Positions 54,301 to 63,416 of a stretch of DNA of 64,000 nt are shown one piece after another; positions within the stretch are counted from its first letter, which is position 1; every line of letters begins with the position of its first letter. This stretch comes from Aphidius gifuensis (Eukaryota; Arthropoda; Insecta; Hymenoptera; Braconidae). The DNA lies in assembly GCF_014905175.1 (NCBI RefSeq), contig NC_057792.1:7626001-7690000 (forward strand). Reading direction: 5' to 3'. Position numbers and translations under genes: made by a program. Below the pieces are notes generated by a model. That model saw only the letters and a program-made list of their open reading frames with translations, searched no databases and was not told the origin of the DNA.

Positions 54301-56239
54301 TAAGTAGTGAGTAGTCAAATACTAACCCCCACTTTTGCTTATTCTTGCTACAATAATAAATAAGTGGAAAAAAAGCGAGTAAGAGAGCAAAATGAGGGGG
54401 ATGAAAAATGACCTTGGAAGCCGTGTGGATCCGTTGTCTTTCATTTGTGCTTGCAAACGCTCTTTTCGCTCCCTATAAACCCAGAAAACACGTTTTTCAT
54501 TATACACATTTGAAATCCTCTCTTTGTAAGCCCTTGCATAAACCCTGACATATCCAAAAAAAAAAAAAAAAAATTGAAGATTCAAGCTGAATTTCCGATA
54601 TACCTAATAGGTATAGCAAATAAATAAAACCCGATGAAAAAAAAAAAACAGACAAAATATTTTAAAATTTTGGAAACATGCAACTTAAGGTTGAAAGTAA
54701 ATTACATCGTCGGACGAAGTTTGGGCCCGAGAGGGTGCACATCTACTTATCGTTTTAAAAAATATTTTTAGTGCGCCTTTGTCCAAAATCTATTCACTAT
54801 ACTGGCAAGCTTTTGGTACTAAGTGTGTTTATCCAGATAGACTACAAGAAAATAGAGATCGTGAAACATGGCATGGCGTGTGTGTGGTGTGGAATAGCTG
54901 AAACATGAGACAGAACGACAAATAAAAGAGAGAGAACGACAACAGCGTTGTCGAATAAAATCCGCTGATGATGAAAAATTTTATGATTAAAAAATCTAAT
55001 ATCTTTTGAAATCAATGAAGGAAAATGATCATTGACTGATAGTAATTCAGCGATATTCTATAGAAACTTTTTCAACTACAGACGAAAATATGTGTTCAGT
55101 CCCTATCCCTGGGTGTTAAATTTATCAACTTTGACATCAATTATCTAAAAAAAAGTACACACGAAAATTCTGGAAAAAATCTACAAAACAGATAATTATT
55201 CTGGCTTTCATATGGACCACAGAATCAAAAATCGTAGAGCTGGAAATTCTATCAACTTTCAACCTTAATATGAATTATTATTCACATGCCAGGCGCCCGG
55301 TCATTAAACTACAAAGGACAAAAGGAGGTAATAAAAAACAGGGCCTTAAAAGCCATTCTATTTTGGTAAATTTGAGTGTGTGATTAATTCATTTTTCTGC
55401 TTCATTTTCAGCCAACATGTACAATTGTAACTCAACAACTAGTCATCCGAAAAATTAAAAAATATATAGAGCTTTTTTTTTTTAATTGATGAGTGCATTT
55501 CTTTGTACATCGGGTTATAATTATGTAGCACATCCGTTTTAGCTATATTTCAAGTTGAATCGAAAAAGTGAAGAAAAAAAAGTGTATATATGAATCACTA
55601 GGATACTAGAGAGAATACAATGAAATACTAATTCGAGGACAAGCGCTGGTAATGGTACTGGTTTTCGAGGAACTTGAATAATTAGTGGAGTTTTGAGGCG
55701 GTGACGGGCTTTCATATTATCTATTGTTAATTGTTGCTGATGATAATGATGATTGATATCGATAATACTTATTTCGATAAATAATTTTGTTTAACAGTAA
55801 AAAAAAAAATAAAAGGAAAAAAAACATTTTGTTGTAGTGTTTAAATTTTTAAGAAAATAAGGCCCAAAATTGTTGATCTATTTTGGAGCAATAAAAAAGT
55901 TGGTTTACTGTACAAAACTTTTGAAAATATTAATAAGTAATTTTTTTGTTTTTTATAATATTTAACTTACCAAACAACACCAAAAGCTCCATATCCAATG
56001 GGCCTGTCAGGCTGGGCAGGATCCTGTGTGGGTGGTGGTGGTGGTGGCGGTGCAGGTCCATTTGGATGATAATAATTAGGTGGGCCTTGTCCAGAAGCAG
56101 CTGCTGCTAATACCGCTTGACCCGGATGGGCCCCTGTTGTACCCCCACCAGCAGTTGCACCAGCCCCACCCCCCTGCATCAAAGACATTGACACGCTCAT
56201 GGACACCCGCGAGTGCCGACTCGGCCCCACTACTGCCAT
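30381..56239 (-). CDS. nmo: Nemo / Nemo-like kinase (NLK)
   Basis: Proline-directed Ser/Thr kinase of the MAPK-related NLK family, acting on TCF/LEF, Mad/Smad and planar-polarity targets. Exons in transcription order: 56239-55971, 39775-39646, 37837-37782, 36304-36198, 33876-33791, 33390-32992, 32842-32641, 32557-32464, 30432-30381. They total 1395 nt, or 464 residues, all phases matching. The N-terminus is Gly/Ala/Pro-rich with a poly-Pro run. The kinase domain begins GYGAFGVVW near residue 80. It has VALKK (Lys about 104), HRDIKPGN (about 199), DFG (219) and the NLK-type activation-loop TQE (235-237) in place of the TEY/TxY of other MAPKs. The C-terminus ends VAHPSELPPSPHQW. Intron 1 is about 16 kb and repeat-rich. 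The start is the first ATG after an in-frame TGA. Alternative first exons are possible. Confidence 0.95.
31073..31115 (-). CDS. Possible alternative last exon of nemo
   Basis: Within the last nemo intron, a GC-rich block follows a TTGCAG acceptor. It supplies the one base needed to complete the split codon after GCA AG, and then 13 codons (GDSSRSTLAKNFY) to TGA. The phase fits exactly. The acceptor lacks a strong pyrimidine tract, and the peptide has no known counterpart in NLK proteins, which end as encoded by 30432-30381. Confidence 0.22.
33877..36197. other. Nemo intron between exons 4 and 5, no supported feature
   Basis: AT-rich intron. Unique-looking, GC-richer patches occur at 34095-34260 and 35570-35660 but carry no usable splice-bounded ORF. 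No repeat pair was detected in it. Confidence 0.4.
36881..37035. mobile_element. Short MITE-like element with TTGGTGAA ends
   Basis: The left end TTGGTGAA is mirrored by TTCACCAA at the right. Further inside, sequences such as TTTTTCTCCG and CGGAGAAATTTTT face each other, giving a partial hairpin. It is about 155 bases with no coding potential, and lies in a nemo intron. Confidence 0.5.
38261..38708. mobile_element. Inverted-repeat element in nemo intron 2
   Basis: About 30 bases at the left, containing ACTTGGCACGCGGCTTTAA, recur inverted at the right (TTAAAGTCGTGTGCCAAGTT). Inner ACTACAAATT motifs also face one another. The size is about 450 bases, non-coding. This is consistent with a degraded non-autonomous DNA transposon or foldback element. 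Confidence 0.5.
39185..39303. mobile_element. Small inverted-repeat element with AGTCAGTACAAA ends
   Basis: AAGTCAGTACAAA at the left is mirrored by TTTGTACTGACT at the right. Between them lies a poly-T-containing core of about 95 bases. It is probably a tiny MITE. Twelve to thirteen matching bases is modest evidence. Confidence 0.4.
39776..42654. other. Nemo intron 1, proximal part, with a GC-richer island at 41030-41250
   Basis: Mostly AT-rich intron. The island at 41030-41250 has near-average GC and no homopolymers, unlike its flanks. It may be a regulatory element or non-coding first exon of nemo. No coding ORF in a usable phase was found in it. Confidence 0.35.
42655..43440 (+). repeat. 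Left copy of a direct duplication, heavily degraded
   Basis: Blocks of this segment recur in the same order and orientation at 44318-45125. Examples are CATCTCTGCGTGAAATTCAA, TTTCTTTCTTTCAACAACTG, ATGTTTAAAAAATATATATA, GTAGCAGAGAGTAG and ATGATCGCTAAATGGAT. Relative to the right copy it has many small deletions, substitutions and inserted TTGATC-type words. A short hairpin at about 42727-42752 (TTTTGCGC/GCGCAAAA) lies near its start. Confidence 0.7.
43420..44310. repeat. Degenerate TTGATCAAG-rich tandem tract
   Basis: About 0.9 kb in which TTGATCAA, GTTTGATCAAGACG, GTATCACGG and AGTTAAA(G)TTTTCTTGATC recur many times at irregular intervals, some about 45 bases apart. TTGATCAA is itself palindromic. 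The unit boundaries are blurred by indels. It lies exactly between the two duplicated flanks. Confidence 0.65.
44318..45125 (+). repeat. Right, better-preserved copy of the direct duplication
   Basis: Matches the left copy in block order. Here the sequence is more regular and includes a GC-rich block at 44940-45075 (GGGGCGGCGGGCAGAG, TTGGCTACCCCAGC). An open minus-strand frame of about 70 codons crosses that block, but has no recognised product and ends in Asn-rich low complexity. The GC-rich block could be an alternative nemo promoter or untranslated exon. Confidence 0.65.
46374..48319. mobile_element. 1.9-kb element with TTCACTGTTAAAAAT terminal inverted repeats
   Basis: The left end TTCACTGTTAAAAAT is repeated inverted at the right (ATTTTTAACAGTGAA), and both ends carry a nearby CATTAAATTTCA-type motif. 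Internally, a degenerate unit (ACAGTACTAGAAATGATTTTCA, TGCATTA, TAGCATCTTAC) recurs several times around 47330-47530 and again near 48210-48300. No transposase ORF is visible. A separate foldback is nested inside. The superfamily is not assigned and no clean target duplication was found. Confidence 0.6.
46698..47325. mobile_element. Nested foldback (large inverted repeat) element
   Basis: The left arm starting GTACTAGAATAGTATATTTC is the reverse complement of the right arm ending GAAATATACTATTCCTGTAC. Pairing continues for well over 200 bases per arm (CACTCAGAGAGTGTGCTCTC against GAGAGCACACTCTCTGAGTG). Between them is a partial third copy in the right-arm orientation. The arms differ by small indels and substitutions, so the element is not very recent. 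No ORF of note. Confidence 0.8.
48884..49125. mobile_element. Two fused GC-rich hairpin (foldback) elements
   Basis: Hairpin 1 (48884-49043) has arms of about 70 bases, for example GTATCAAGGGCGCAATGTGA facing TCACATTGCGCCCTTGATAC, with a loop of about 10 bases. Hairpin 2 (49036-49125) has arms of about 40 bases, AGCGGGCGGGAA facing TTCCCGCCCGCT and TTTGTCGCCC facing GGGCGACAAA. They share the TTTTTTGG junction. GC content is far above the surrounding intron. Each could fold into a near-perfect stem if transcribed within the nemo pre-mRNA. Confidence 0.8.
49197..50160 (+). repeat. Longest copy of the dispersed repeat family
   Basis: Shares collinear blocks with 54850-55268, including GAGATCGTGAAACATGGCAT, GAAAATGATCATTGA, AAATATGTGTTCAGTCC, TTATCTAAAAAAAA and the CTTTCAACCTTAA end. 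It contains additional internal sequence (about 49370-49830) absent from the other copy. No transposase or reverse transcriptase is evident. Confidence 0.72.
50161..53600. other. Nemo intron 1, middle part, no supported genes
   Basis: AT-rich intron. Open frames at 50797-51012 and 51052-51267 on the plus strand have no splice partner or recognisable product. I found no repeat pairs here. Confidence 0.4.
53616..53766 (-). other. GC-rich island with an ATG-to-donor ORF in nemo intron 1
   Basis: ATG at 53766 opens 50 codons (starting MTAAVSPAPAAGIRLVSMKN) that run straight into a GTAAGT donor in phase 1. A second overlapping minus frame is also open across the same block. Nemo exon 2 needs phase 2, so this cannot encode an in-frame alternative nemo N-terminus. 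It may be an untranslated first exon with an upstream ORF, an exon of another transcript, or a conserved regulatory block containing CAGCTG E-boxes. Confidence 0.3.
54685..55268 (+). mobile_element. 584-bp non-autonomous element with TTAA-flanked inverted repeats
   Basis: Begins TTAAGGTTGAAAGT and ends with the inverted match ACTTTCAACCTTAA, so it appears to be a complete element with TIRs and TTAA at both boundaries. TTAA targets are typical of piggyBac-like MITEs, but the family is not established here. Collinear with the copies at 49197-50160 and 12684-12908. No ORF. Confidence 0.72.
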
Positions 56240-57243
56240 CAAAAGTCTTCAAACTTCAATATTTTATGCCTACTCACAATTTTTATCACAAGTTGATGAC
56301 AATATTTTAAAAATAAGGTTTTTCTTCGCACTTTTCAGTTTAGAATTCTTATTTTTTTTTTTTTTGTTGAATTTTTATCTTTAACTTTTCTCTTTATTTA
56401 TTTTTTTTTTTTTCAAAAATTGTGACTAATAAAGAAACTAGAGAAATAAAGTGAAAAAAAAATTTTTTTGAACTAGAAAAAACAAAAAAAAAAAAGGATA
56501 ACACAAAGTCACTTGTACTCCAGCACTATTTAGGTTAGGTCAACTTTTTGTGTTTTGAGACATTTTTAATTGTCAATATATTATTTTTTTACTAATAACA
56601 CCTTTGAATATGATTTATAAATTAATTTACAGAGTATTAGAGTTCAAAGTTGTAGCTAAATGTCTAAGATAGAATAACACTTGAAGCTGGGTGTTTTTAC
56701 TGTTGAATGGTAACGACAATGACGGCGGGGAACGATGGTAGACGCGAGGCCAGTGTCCTCGTCACTTTTGCCTCGAACTCAACGACCGTTCAAACAAAGA
56801 ATATATTTTTAAATACTTTTATATTGTCATATAAACAATATTTTAACTCAATTAAATTATCCACAAAACTATTGACGAACAAAAAAACGAATTATGACAA
56901 AACAAAGCTGAAGAAAAAAAATAAACAAATCGATGTCAATAATGATAAAACGTTAATTAATTTGCGATTTTTTTTGTTTTATTGAATTAATTTTCCTTTA
57001 AACTAATATTTTTAAAATTTGCACAAAGAGTCTCTTTATCAACTAAATCACTTTATTTTAATTTCTTTTGAAACTTATTAAAATTATTAAGTATGTATAT
57101 TTATTATTATTTATACATTAAAAGTATCACTTTTAACTTGTCATATAACACGGTGTTAAAATGAAGTTTGTAAAAAAGGAAGAAAGGATGAAAACATTGA
57201 ATTTATAGGATTTGTGATTTTAATGGGTTATAAAATGTATTTA

Positions 57244-57331
57244 CACGAGTACACACACACATACACATACTGTACACATACGAGCTTCCTCTTAATCCCA
57301 GGGAGGTTGTTTCGTGTGTGTGTGTGTGTGT
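57244..57331. repeat. CA/GT dinucleotide microsatellites
   Basis: Two short dinucleotide runs, ACACACACAC near 57250 and GTGTGTGTGTGTGTGTG near 57315-57331. They lie about 1 kb upstream of the nemo start codon. Confidence 0.8.
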
Positions 57332-57470
57332 ATTGATGGCAGACTCGAGTGATGGAGGGAGAGGAAGCCTTTTGACATAACACACACAATTCACGATATT
57401 GCCGTAGCCAAGGCTCGATGGCCACTGACGAAAATAACCGAAAGAAATGATTGGAAGAAATAGGTTTTCA

Positions 57471-57511
57471 ATGCGCACGCATGCTGATTTCAGCGCCACT
57501 ACATGCGCAGT
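57471..57511. promoter_or_regulatory. Pair of NRF-1-like sites upstream of nemo
   Basis: TGCGCACGCATGC and CATGCGCAG lie about 30 bases apart in a GC-rich block about 1.2 kb upstream of the nemo ATG. They resemble NRF-1/erect-wing half-sites (GCGCATGCGC type). Promoter function is inferred. Confidence 0.35.
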
Positions 57512-58121
57512 TGACGAGTTTGGTGATTTGCGCAATGTAAAATTTTTTTTTACGAAAAAAAAATTTCTACTTTTTCTTTTTCTTATAAATCATAGTGTTA
57601 TAATGTGATTTCTTAAAATAAAATTGATTAATTATTGAAACGATAAACAAATAATTTTATAAAAATTATCAACAGTAAAAAAAAAAGTATACATATATGT
57701 ATATTTGAAGAAATTCTTGAAAATATTTTTATTGTCAAAAATAGTTAATAATAATAATTTTTATTTTTTATATATACGATAATGGAAAAAAATATAAAAA
57801 TTGATAATTATTGCTTTTAATTATATCAATAAATGATTTATAAATTGAATAAAACTGTATTTTTATGACTCAGAATTCATTTAAATTGATTATGTTTTTT
57901 TTTTCTACTTTTCACTTTTCAAAAGAACAGAATAAGTTAAAATATATAATATAAAATTTATCAATAATCATTTGTTACATAATTCAAAATTTTTTAATTG
58001 ATAATAAAAATCTAAAAATACCTTAACTTTTTTTTTTTCAAATATTACATAACAATTAACGACTATTGATTTTAAAAATCACAGCCATAGTGCGTATTAA
58101 AATTTTAATTTATGTTCTAAT

Positions 58122-61052
58122 TCATTTGATTCTAGTTAAATTTATACTACATGAAGCTTTGATAGTGAGAAAAAATGGTCCTTCTTGACCAGGTAAAAAT
58201 GTTGCAGGTACGATTTGATAAGTGCCACCAGGTACATCGTCAAGCTCTAAATAAACGAATCCCGACCTGAAATAAATTATGAATATTACAATAAATTTTG
58301 TTTAGTTACTATTGATAAATTATATTAAAATTAATACCTAAAAGAGCCAGAACTTGATGTTTGAAATGCTGTTGGTGCTTCCGGATCATTTAATAAAGTT
58401 GTGATTATTTCAAATCCAATTTGATATTGTTTTGGTCCTTTTAAAATAATTAAAAGTTTATTATTATTATTAATACTATCAATAACAAGTTGATAACGTG
58501 GATTATTTGGATAAGTAAGTGGATGATTTCCACAACCTCCAGCAGTTTCACGTGTCCATCGTCCATCAGTTATCTATAAAAATTATTTAAATATTAACAA
58601 AATAATTTTTTAATTTCTTCAGAAAGAAAAGTATCAACTCAAAAGTTTTTCTAAGATATTAACTTTTTAATATAAAAAAAGCAATTGTAATTTACCTCTT
58701 TTACATAAGTATAAGGATCAGCAATTTTTCTAAGTGTAAATGGACATGTTGAGTAAGCTCTCAATGTATAATAAATTGTATTCATTTTTTCATACTGTGA
58801 AATAACCAATGTATATCGTGTTTCATTATTTGAATCAAATTTAATTTTAGTCAAATAATGAGGACTATTTATTCTAACACCATCAATATATGGTGGTGGA
58901 TCATGTGGATAATAAACTCTTTTACCAGCATTTTTATATATTAATACTGTTATGTATTCTTGATTTTGTCGAAAATCTTCAATTTCAGTAATATGTCGTG
59001 TTAAAAGTATCCAAACAGCACCTGATACACCGTTTTGTATTTCTAATAAAAATTGAGGATTATCACCGATATTATAGGCATCTTTAATTGGACCCATACC
59101 ACCATTCCACATTTGATGTATACAATTTGTATATTTAAATAATTTTGGATTCCAATTTAAATAAAATACATCAAAAAAATGACATATACTATCATAATCA
59201 ATCCAAAAAATTCCATTATCATATTGTGATGCTGAATCTGGATCATAATTAAGTAATTTTTTTAATTCATCTGTCCAATGATGTGTATCATGCTCTGAAT
59301 AATTACCACGCCATCTCAAATGTGACCATGGATTTTTCAGTTGTAATAGTTTAATTTTATTATTAATTAATTTAACATCTAATACAGCATATGCATGTGT
59401 TGATACAAGACCACTTATTTCAGTTTTATTATCAGATAATTCACCAGTTGCAACTGTTACAAGTACATTACCATCATGTAAATGTTGATGTAGTATATTA
59501 AATAAACCATTTTTATTAAAATCAGGATCATTTTGACGTATTGCAAAACGTTCTGGTATCCAACCAGTTAATGCATGCAGATCAATATTAGAATTTGAAC
59601 CAGGAAAATCATATCCACCCATAACTTTCATGTATGCTTTTTCAAGTAATGATATCCATAATTCACCACGATTACTTGAATATGAACAAAGTAGTTGATT
59701 ATCACGACCAACTGGAAGACGATCATCGATTATTACTTTTCTTGGTATACCATTTATATGCAATTTAATCTAAAATATTAAAAAATTATATTGAGATATA
59801 TTCTTAAAATTATTTTTAAATATTTCATTTTTTTTTTTTTTTTGTTTACCATATATTTTCCGTATGGATTAAAGATTGGCTCCTTGGTTTCACGATTTTG
59901 TGGATAAATAATTGATGTTATTAAACGATAGCCAAATTTTTTTTCATACTGTGCTGATACAGCAAGTGAAGCAACAAATGAACAATCTGATACAACAGTT
60001 TGTTTTATACTAAAATAATCAACATGATGACCAATTAGTAATCTAGGATTATCAAATAAATTTGATGGTCTATCCCATCTAGCTAAATCATGTTTTTGCT
60101 TTGGTGCTAGTTTAAGTAGACCATCTTTATCCTCAAATGGTATTGTAAAACGAAAATTTTCAGCCAAATCAACACTCATAAATGGAACAAATTCATTATC
60201 ATTTATATGTGATGTATTTAGAAGAACTTTTTTTTCTTCATCAGTATAACTATCACTACTTCCAGTTACTTTTAAATGAGCACTACTTCCACGATGTAAT
60301 TTTCCTCTTGATGAAGACGATGATGATGAAGATGATGATGATGATGTTGATGATGTTGTAGATGAGGATATTGTTGGTGTAATATTTGTAGGTGATTCTA
60401 AAATTGTTTCTGGTACTGTTGGCAAATTATCTAATAATTTCATTGTATCATAAGCATCAATACCTTTTAACGCTTCAGCTCTTGTTATTGCATGTTTACA
60501 AAGTAATTTTATTTGTTCTTTTTTCTCTGGATCAGTCGTTATGTTTTTCTAAACATAAATTAATTAATTGAAAAACGTGATATTAAATATTTATAAATTC
60601 TACAATTGACTTACAATATTTAATGCAACTTGAACAGCATCTCCATAGAGCATTATTGCTGTATTTTTCAATCCATCAACATCAGCATCTTGAGCTTCTT
60701 TTATTAATAATTTAACTGTTTGCAATTCATAGTCAACATGGGAAATTGACTTGGAATCTTTATCTTCTTCAATTACAAAATAACAAAAATTAAAAAACTA
60801 CTATTATTATATTATTTTAAAATAATTATTCAATAACAATAATAACCTACTCATTTTTTTTATAAATAAAATTCTTGATTTACACTCTTCAATTTTTTTT
60901 AAATAAATAGCTGACATTGATGGTGTTGATATTTTTGCCAAAAGTCTGATAGCAACATCATAATGACTTAGTGCTTTACGATATTCACCTTCATTATCAA
61001 ATGTCACTGCTTTAATTATTGTTTTTTTGGCTTCATCAACATTATTTTCCAT
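58122..61052 (-). CDS. CAPN7: Calpain-7 (MIT-domain cysteine protease)
   Basis: Calpain of the PalB/calpain-7 type, an ESCRT-III-associated cysteine protease. Exons in transcription order: 61052-60851, 60766-60615, 60548-59850, 59769-58696, 58573-58338, 58266-58122. They total 2508 nt, or 835 residues, in consistent phase, close to the human protein. Two N-terminal MIT-type helical regions (about 1-70 and 70-150) are followed by a linker with a poly-Ser run near 180-198. The protease core has Cys in SDCSF (about 307), His in STHAYAV (about 476) and Asn in LKNPWSHLRW (about 497), so the triad is intact. The C-terminal C2-like repeats include PPPYIDGVRINSPHYL and end FLPGQEGPFFL. There is no EF-hand domain, as expected. 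The exon 1-2 junction (phase 1, GTAGGT donor) could use either of two acceptors three bases apart. Confidence 0.95.
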
Positions 61053-61353
61053 GATTAAATAAATATAATTATAATTTCTTTAATTATTAATCAAGATTGT
61101 TGATTACTGATTGATGTAAAACAAATTACAGGTGTGTTGATTCCAATAACTACAAAGAAATTAAATAATTTTAGTATTTTTTATTTGAATAAAAATTTCT
61201 AAATTATTAGTTGAATATTTTATTTTTATTGTAAATAAATTATCATTAATTATTAATTTATTTAATTTCATACCAATTGAAGTTTTTAGTCACTTGTAAT
61301 TTTGACACAATAATAAACATGACATAAGACATGTCGTCATCGGAATCCAATAT

Positions 61354-61382
61354 TTTATTATTATTATTATTATTATTATTAT
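61354..61382. repeat. ATT trinucleotide microsatellite
   Basis: About ten TTA/ATT units in the intergenic region between calpain-7 and SUMO. Confidence 0.85.
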
Positions 61383-61447
61383 ATTTAAAATTTGTATTCA
61401 TTTCCGGTTTTTTTAGGAACACATTTTAGGAACACAGATTTCAGGGA

Positions 61448-61588
61448 TACGTTCCAAAACCGTTGCTTAGTTCGGTATTTCAAGATGGCGGCAAAAAATT
61501 TCAAAAATCCCTATATACTTCCCTATACTAGTATTAGTTGGGGTACGTTCCAAAACCTCAGTTGGTTCGGGATCTTCAAGATGGCAGC
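61448..61588 (+). repeat. Tandem pair of 45-base units carrying AAGATGGC motifs
   Basis: TACGTTCCAAAACC...TTCGG...TTCAAGATGGCGGC at 61448-61492 recurs, with changes, at 61544-61588, giving a period of 96. AAGATGGCGGC resembles the YY1/Pleiohomeotic core (GCCAT on the other strand). It may be regulatory for the divergent calpain-7/SUMO pair, or a remnant of the adjacent hairpin element. Confidence 0.55.
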
Positions 61589-61597
61589 GACTCATAT

Positions 61598-61773
61598 AAA
61601 GGCATGCGGCCACTAGCATAGTTTTTCGAACAAGTTCTATGCCATAGTCCATTTATTACCAGAAACATCTAGATTATTCCCAGTTATCACTGAAAAAGTC
61701 AGTTGTTTCTGGTAATACATGGACTATGGCATAGAACTTGTTCGAAAAACTATGCTAGTGGCCACACGCCTTT
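61598..61773. mobile_element. Foldback hairpin element
   Basis: Arms of about 70 bases, nearly perfect: ACTAGCATAGTTTTTCGAAC faces GTTCGAAAAACTATGCTAGT, and TATTACCAGAAACA faces TGTTTCTGGTAATA. The loop is about 36 bases. Near-identity of the arms implies recent insertion or conversion. Non-coding. Confidence 0.82.
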
Positions 61774-61815
61774 AGATTTCCAGTGAATTCCCCACTCTTG
61801 GCAAGGTATTCTTGC

Positions 61816-61980
61816 TAGGGATATTTTTTCTCGGCGGGTTTTTCTAGTGAATTTCTACCTCCGCAACTTTTTATATATGTGTTAATGTGTACAAAATGTG
61901 TGTGCATATACCCACACATATATAAAAAGTTGTGGGGGTGGAAATTCACCAGAAAAATCTGCCGTGAAAAATTATCCCTA
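61816..61980. mobile_element. Second foldback/MITE hairpin with TAGGGATA ends
   Basis: The outer ends TAGGGATA and TATCCCTA are inverted. Inner arms pair as GAATTTCTACCTCCGCAACT facing AGTTGTGGGGGTGGAAATTC. A TG/CA-rich loop separates them. The size is 165 bases. Sequence is unrelated to the neighbouring hairpin. Confidence 0.78.
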
Positions 61981-62225
61981 ACTAGTTATGTTCAAACTGG
62001 CCAGCGCAAAAACCGAATTCTGTATTTAGCGCAGTTAAGAAAATAAGAAGGGGTAACAAAAGAAAGTGGGAGATTACCAGAAATGTGAAATCGGCTGAAA
62101 TTTCTGATGCAAGAACGTCCTCATTTTTATTTATTTTTTTTTCTTTCATGTAATTCTACCATTTTGATTGATTCCACCTCCATTTTGTCCATCTTTCGAC
62201 CATTTTAAGTACTGTTAAAAATAAG

Positions 62226-62393
62226 TGGTGGGGGTAGCGTCAGGAACAAGGATCGGTTGTGTTTGCTAGGGTCGCTGAGAGACCAGTACAGAACTGAGAA
62301 AAACTACGCGCCATATTGCTTGTGTATAGTTAGCAGCTAGTAGCGCGTGGTCGTGTATTTGTGAAAAAAATACTTGGAATAAAATAAATTAAT
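62226..62393 (+). promoter_or_regulatory. SUMO promoter and 5' UTR
   Basis: GC-richer block immediately before the SUMO start codon, with GCGCCATATTGC (a YY1/Pho-like CCAT core) and no homopolymer runs until just before the ATG. A typical housekeeping promoter in an AT-rich genome. The exact start site cannot be read from sequence. Confidence 0.4.
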
Positions 62394-63416
62394 ATGTCGG
62401 ATAACCAGGTAAATTTATTAAATTATTGTACAAAATTAATCATTAAATTATTACAATTAATTTGATATATAAATTATCAATAATATCATTAAATATTTCA
62501 TGTTTAAACGTATACTAACATTTGCTTTTTTTCTTCTTTTTTTTTTTTTCTTTTTTTCAAGGAGCAAAAACCAGAAGCCGGTGGCCAAGATGCAAATTCT
62601 GAATACATCAAGCTCAAAGTTGTGGGAAATGTAAGTATTTTTTTTTCATTTTAAAAATTCATTCACTGATGAGTCATAATTTTGGTTGAAATTTTGTTTT
62701 TAATAATTAATCATTGTTTTTTTTATTCTTAATTACAGGACAGCAATGAAATTCATTTTAGGGTTAAGATGACGACTCAAATGGGCAAGCTCAAAAAATC
62801 GTACAGCGACAGAGTGGTTAGTAAAATTTTAGCATCATAAAATCTATTAATAACCTCAAAAAAATATAAATTTTTAATTTCAATTGTTTTTTTTTCTTTG
62901 TTCAGGGTGTACCTATGACATCACTCAGGTTCCTTTTTGATGGCAAACGGATCAATGATGATGAAACACCAAAGCAGGTAATTATTATCATTATTTCTTG
63001 TAAATAACAAAACACAATAGAATTATCAGTTTTTTCTTTGAAACGGTTTTTCTTTTTTTTTCGTTTTGTTGACACGTTGTAACTTGTTGAAACTTGCAAA
63101 CAAAGGCAAACTATTAAGTTATAAAAATTATCATTGTAAGCTTCTTCATTGAAACGTGATGAATATTTACTTTTATAACTTAACTTTTAAAAATATTGTT
63201 TGTTTTTATTTTATTTTATTTTCTTGAACAAATATTTAAATTCACATCAAAATGCCATTACTTTTTTCTCAAAGTAATTTATCATAACAACAATAAATTT
63301 ATTTAATTCTACAATAACACAAGATATTTATGTAAATTTTTTTACATTTATTTTAGCTCGAGATGGAAAATGATGATGTTATCGAAGTATACCAGGAGCA
63401 GACAGGAGGTTTTTAA
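62394..63416 (+). CDS. smt3: SUMO (small ubiquitin-like modifier), SUMO-1-like
   Basis: Ubiquitin-like modifier conjugated to Lys of target proteins. Exons 62394-62408, 62562-62630, 62739-62816, 62906-62977 and 63357-63416 are all in phase 0. They give 97 residues. The ubiquitin fold runs from about residue 20 (EYIKLKVVGN) through SLRFLFDGKRI to VIEVYQEQTGG. The mature C-terminal Gly-Gly is at 95-96, followed by one Phe that SUMO protease must remove. The sequence is closer to vertebrate SUMO-1 (EYIKLKV, IHFRVKMTT, GVPMTSLRFLF) than to fly Smt3. The N-terminal tail (MSDNQEQKPEAGG) lacks a clear hydrophobic-Lys-x-Glu site, so it probably does not form chains by that route. The symbol follows insect usage and does not imply that it is the only SUMO gene. 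Confidence 0.95.

Larger units (their letters stand above)
56240..58121. other. Nemo 5' flank and calpain-7 3' flank
   Basis: Region upstream of the nemo start and downstream of the calpain-7 stop (both genes read leftwards). GC-richer blocks at 56690-56790 and 57240-57535 are probably nemo 5' UTR or promoter. The remainder is AT-rich. Confidence 0.45.

Noticed and set aside
57203..57535. 110-codon minus-strand frame upstream of nemo
   Set aside because: Much of it is the translated CA/GT microsatellite (His-Thr runs), and no splice signal joins it to nemo in phase 2. More likely promoter or UTR.
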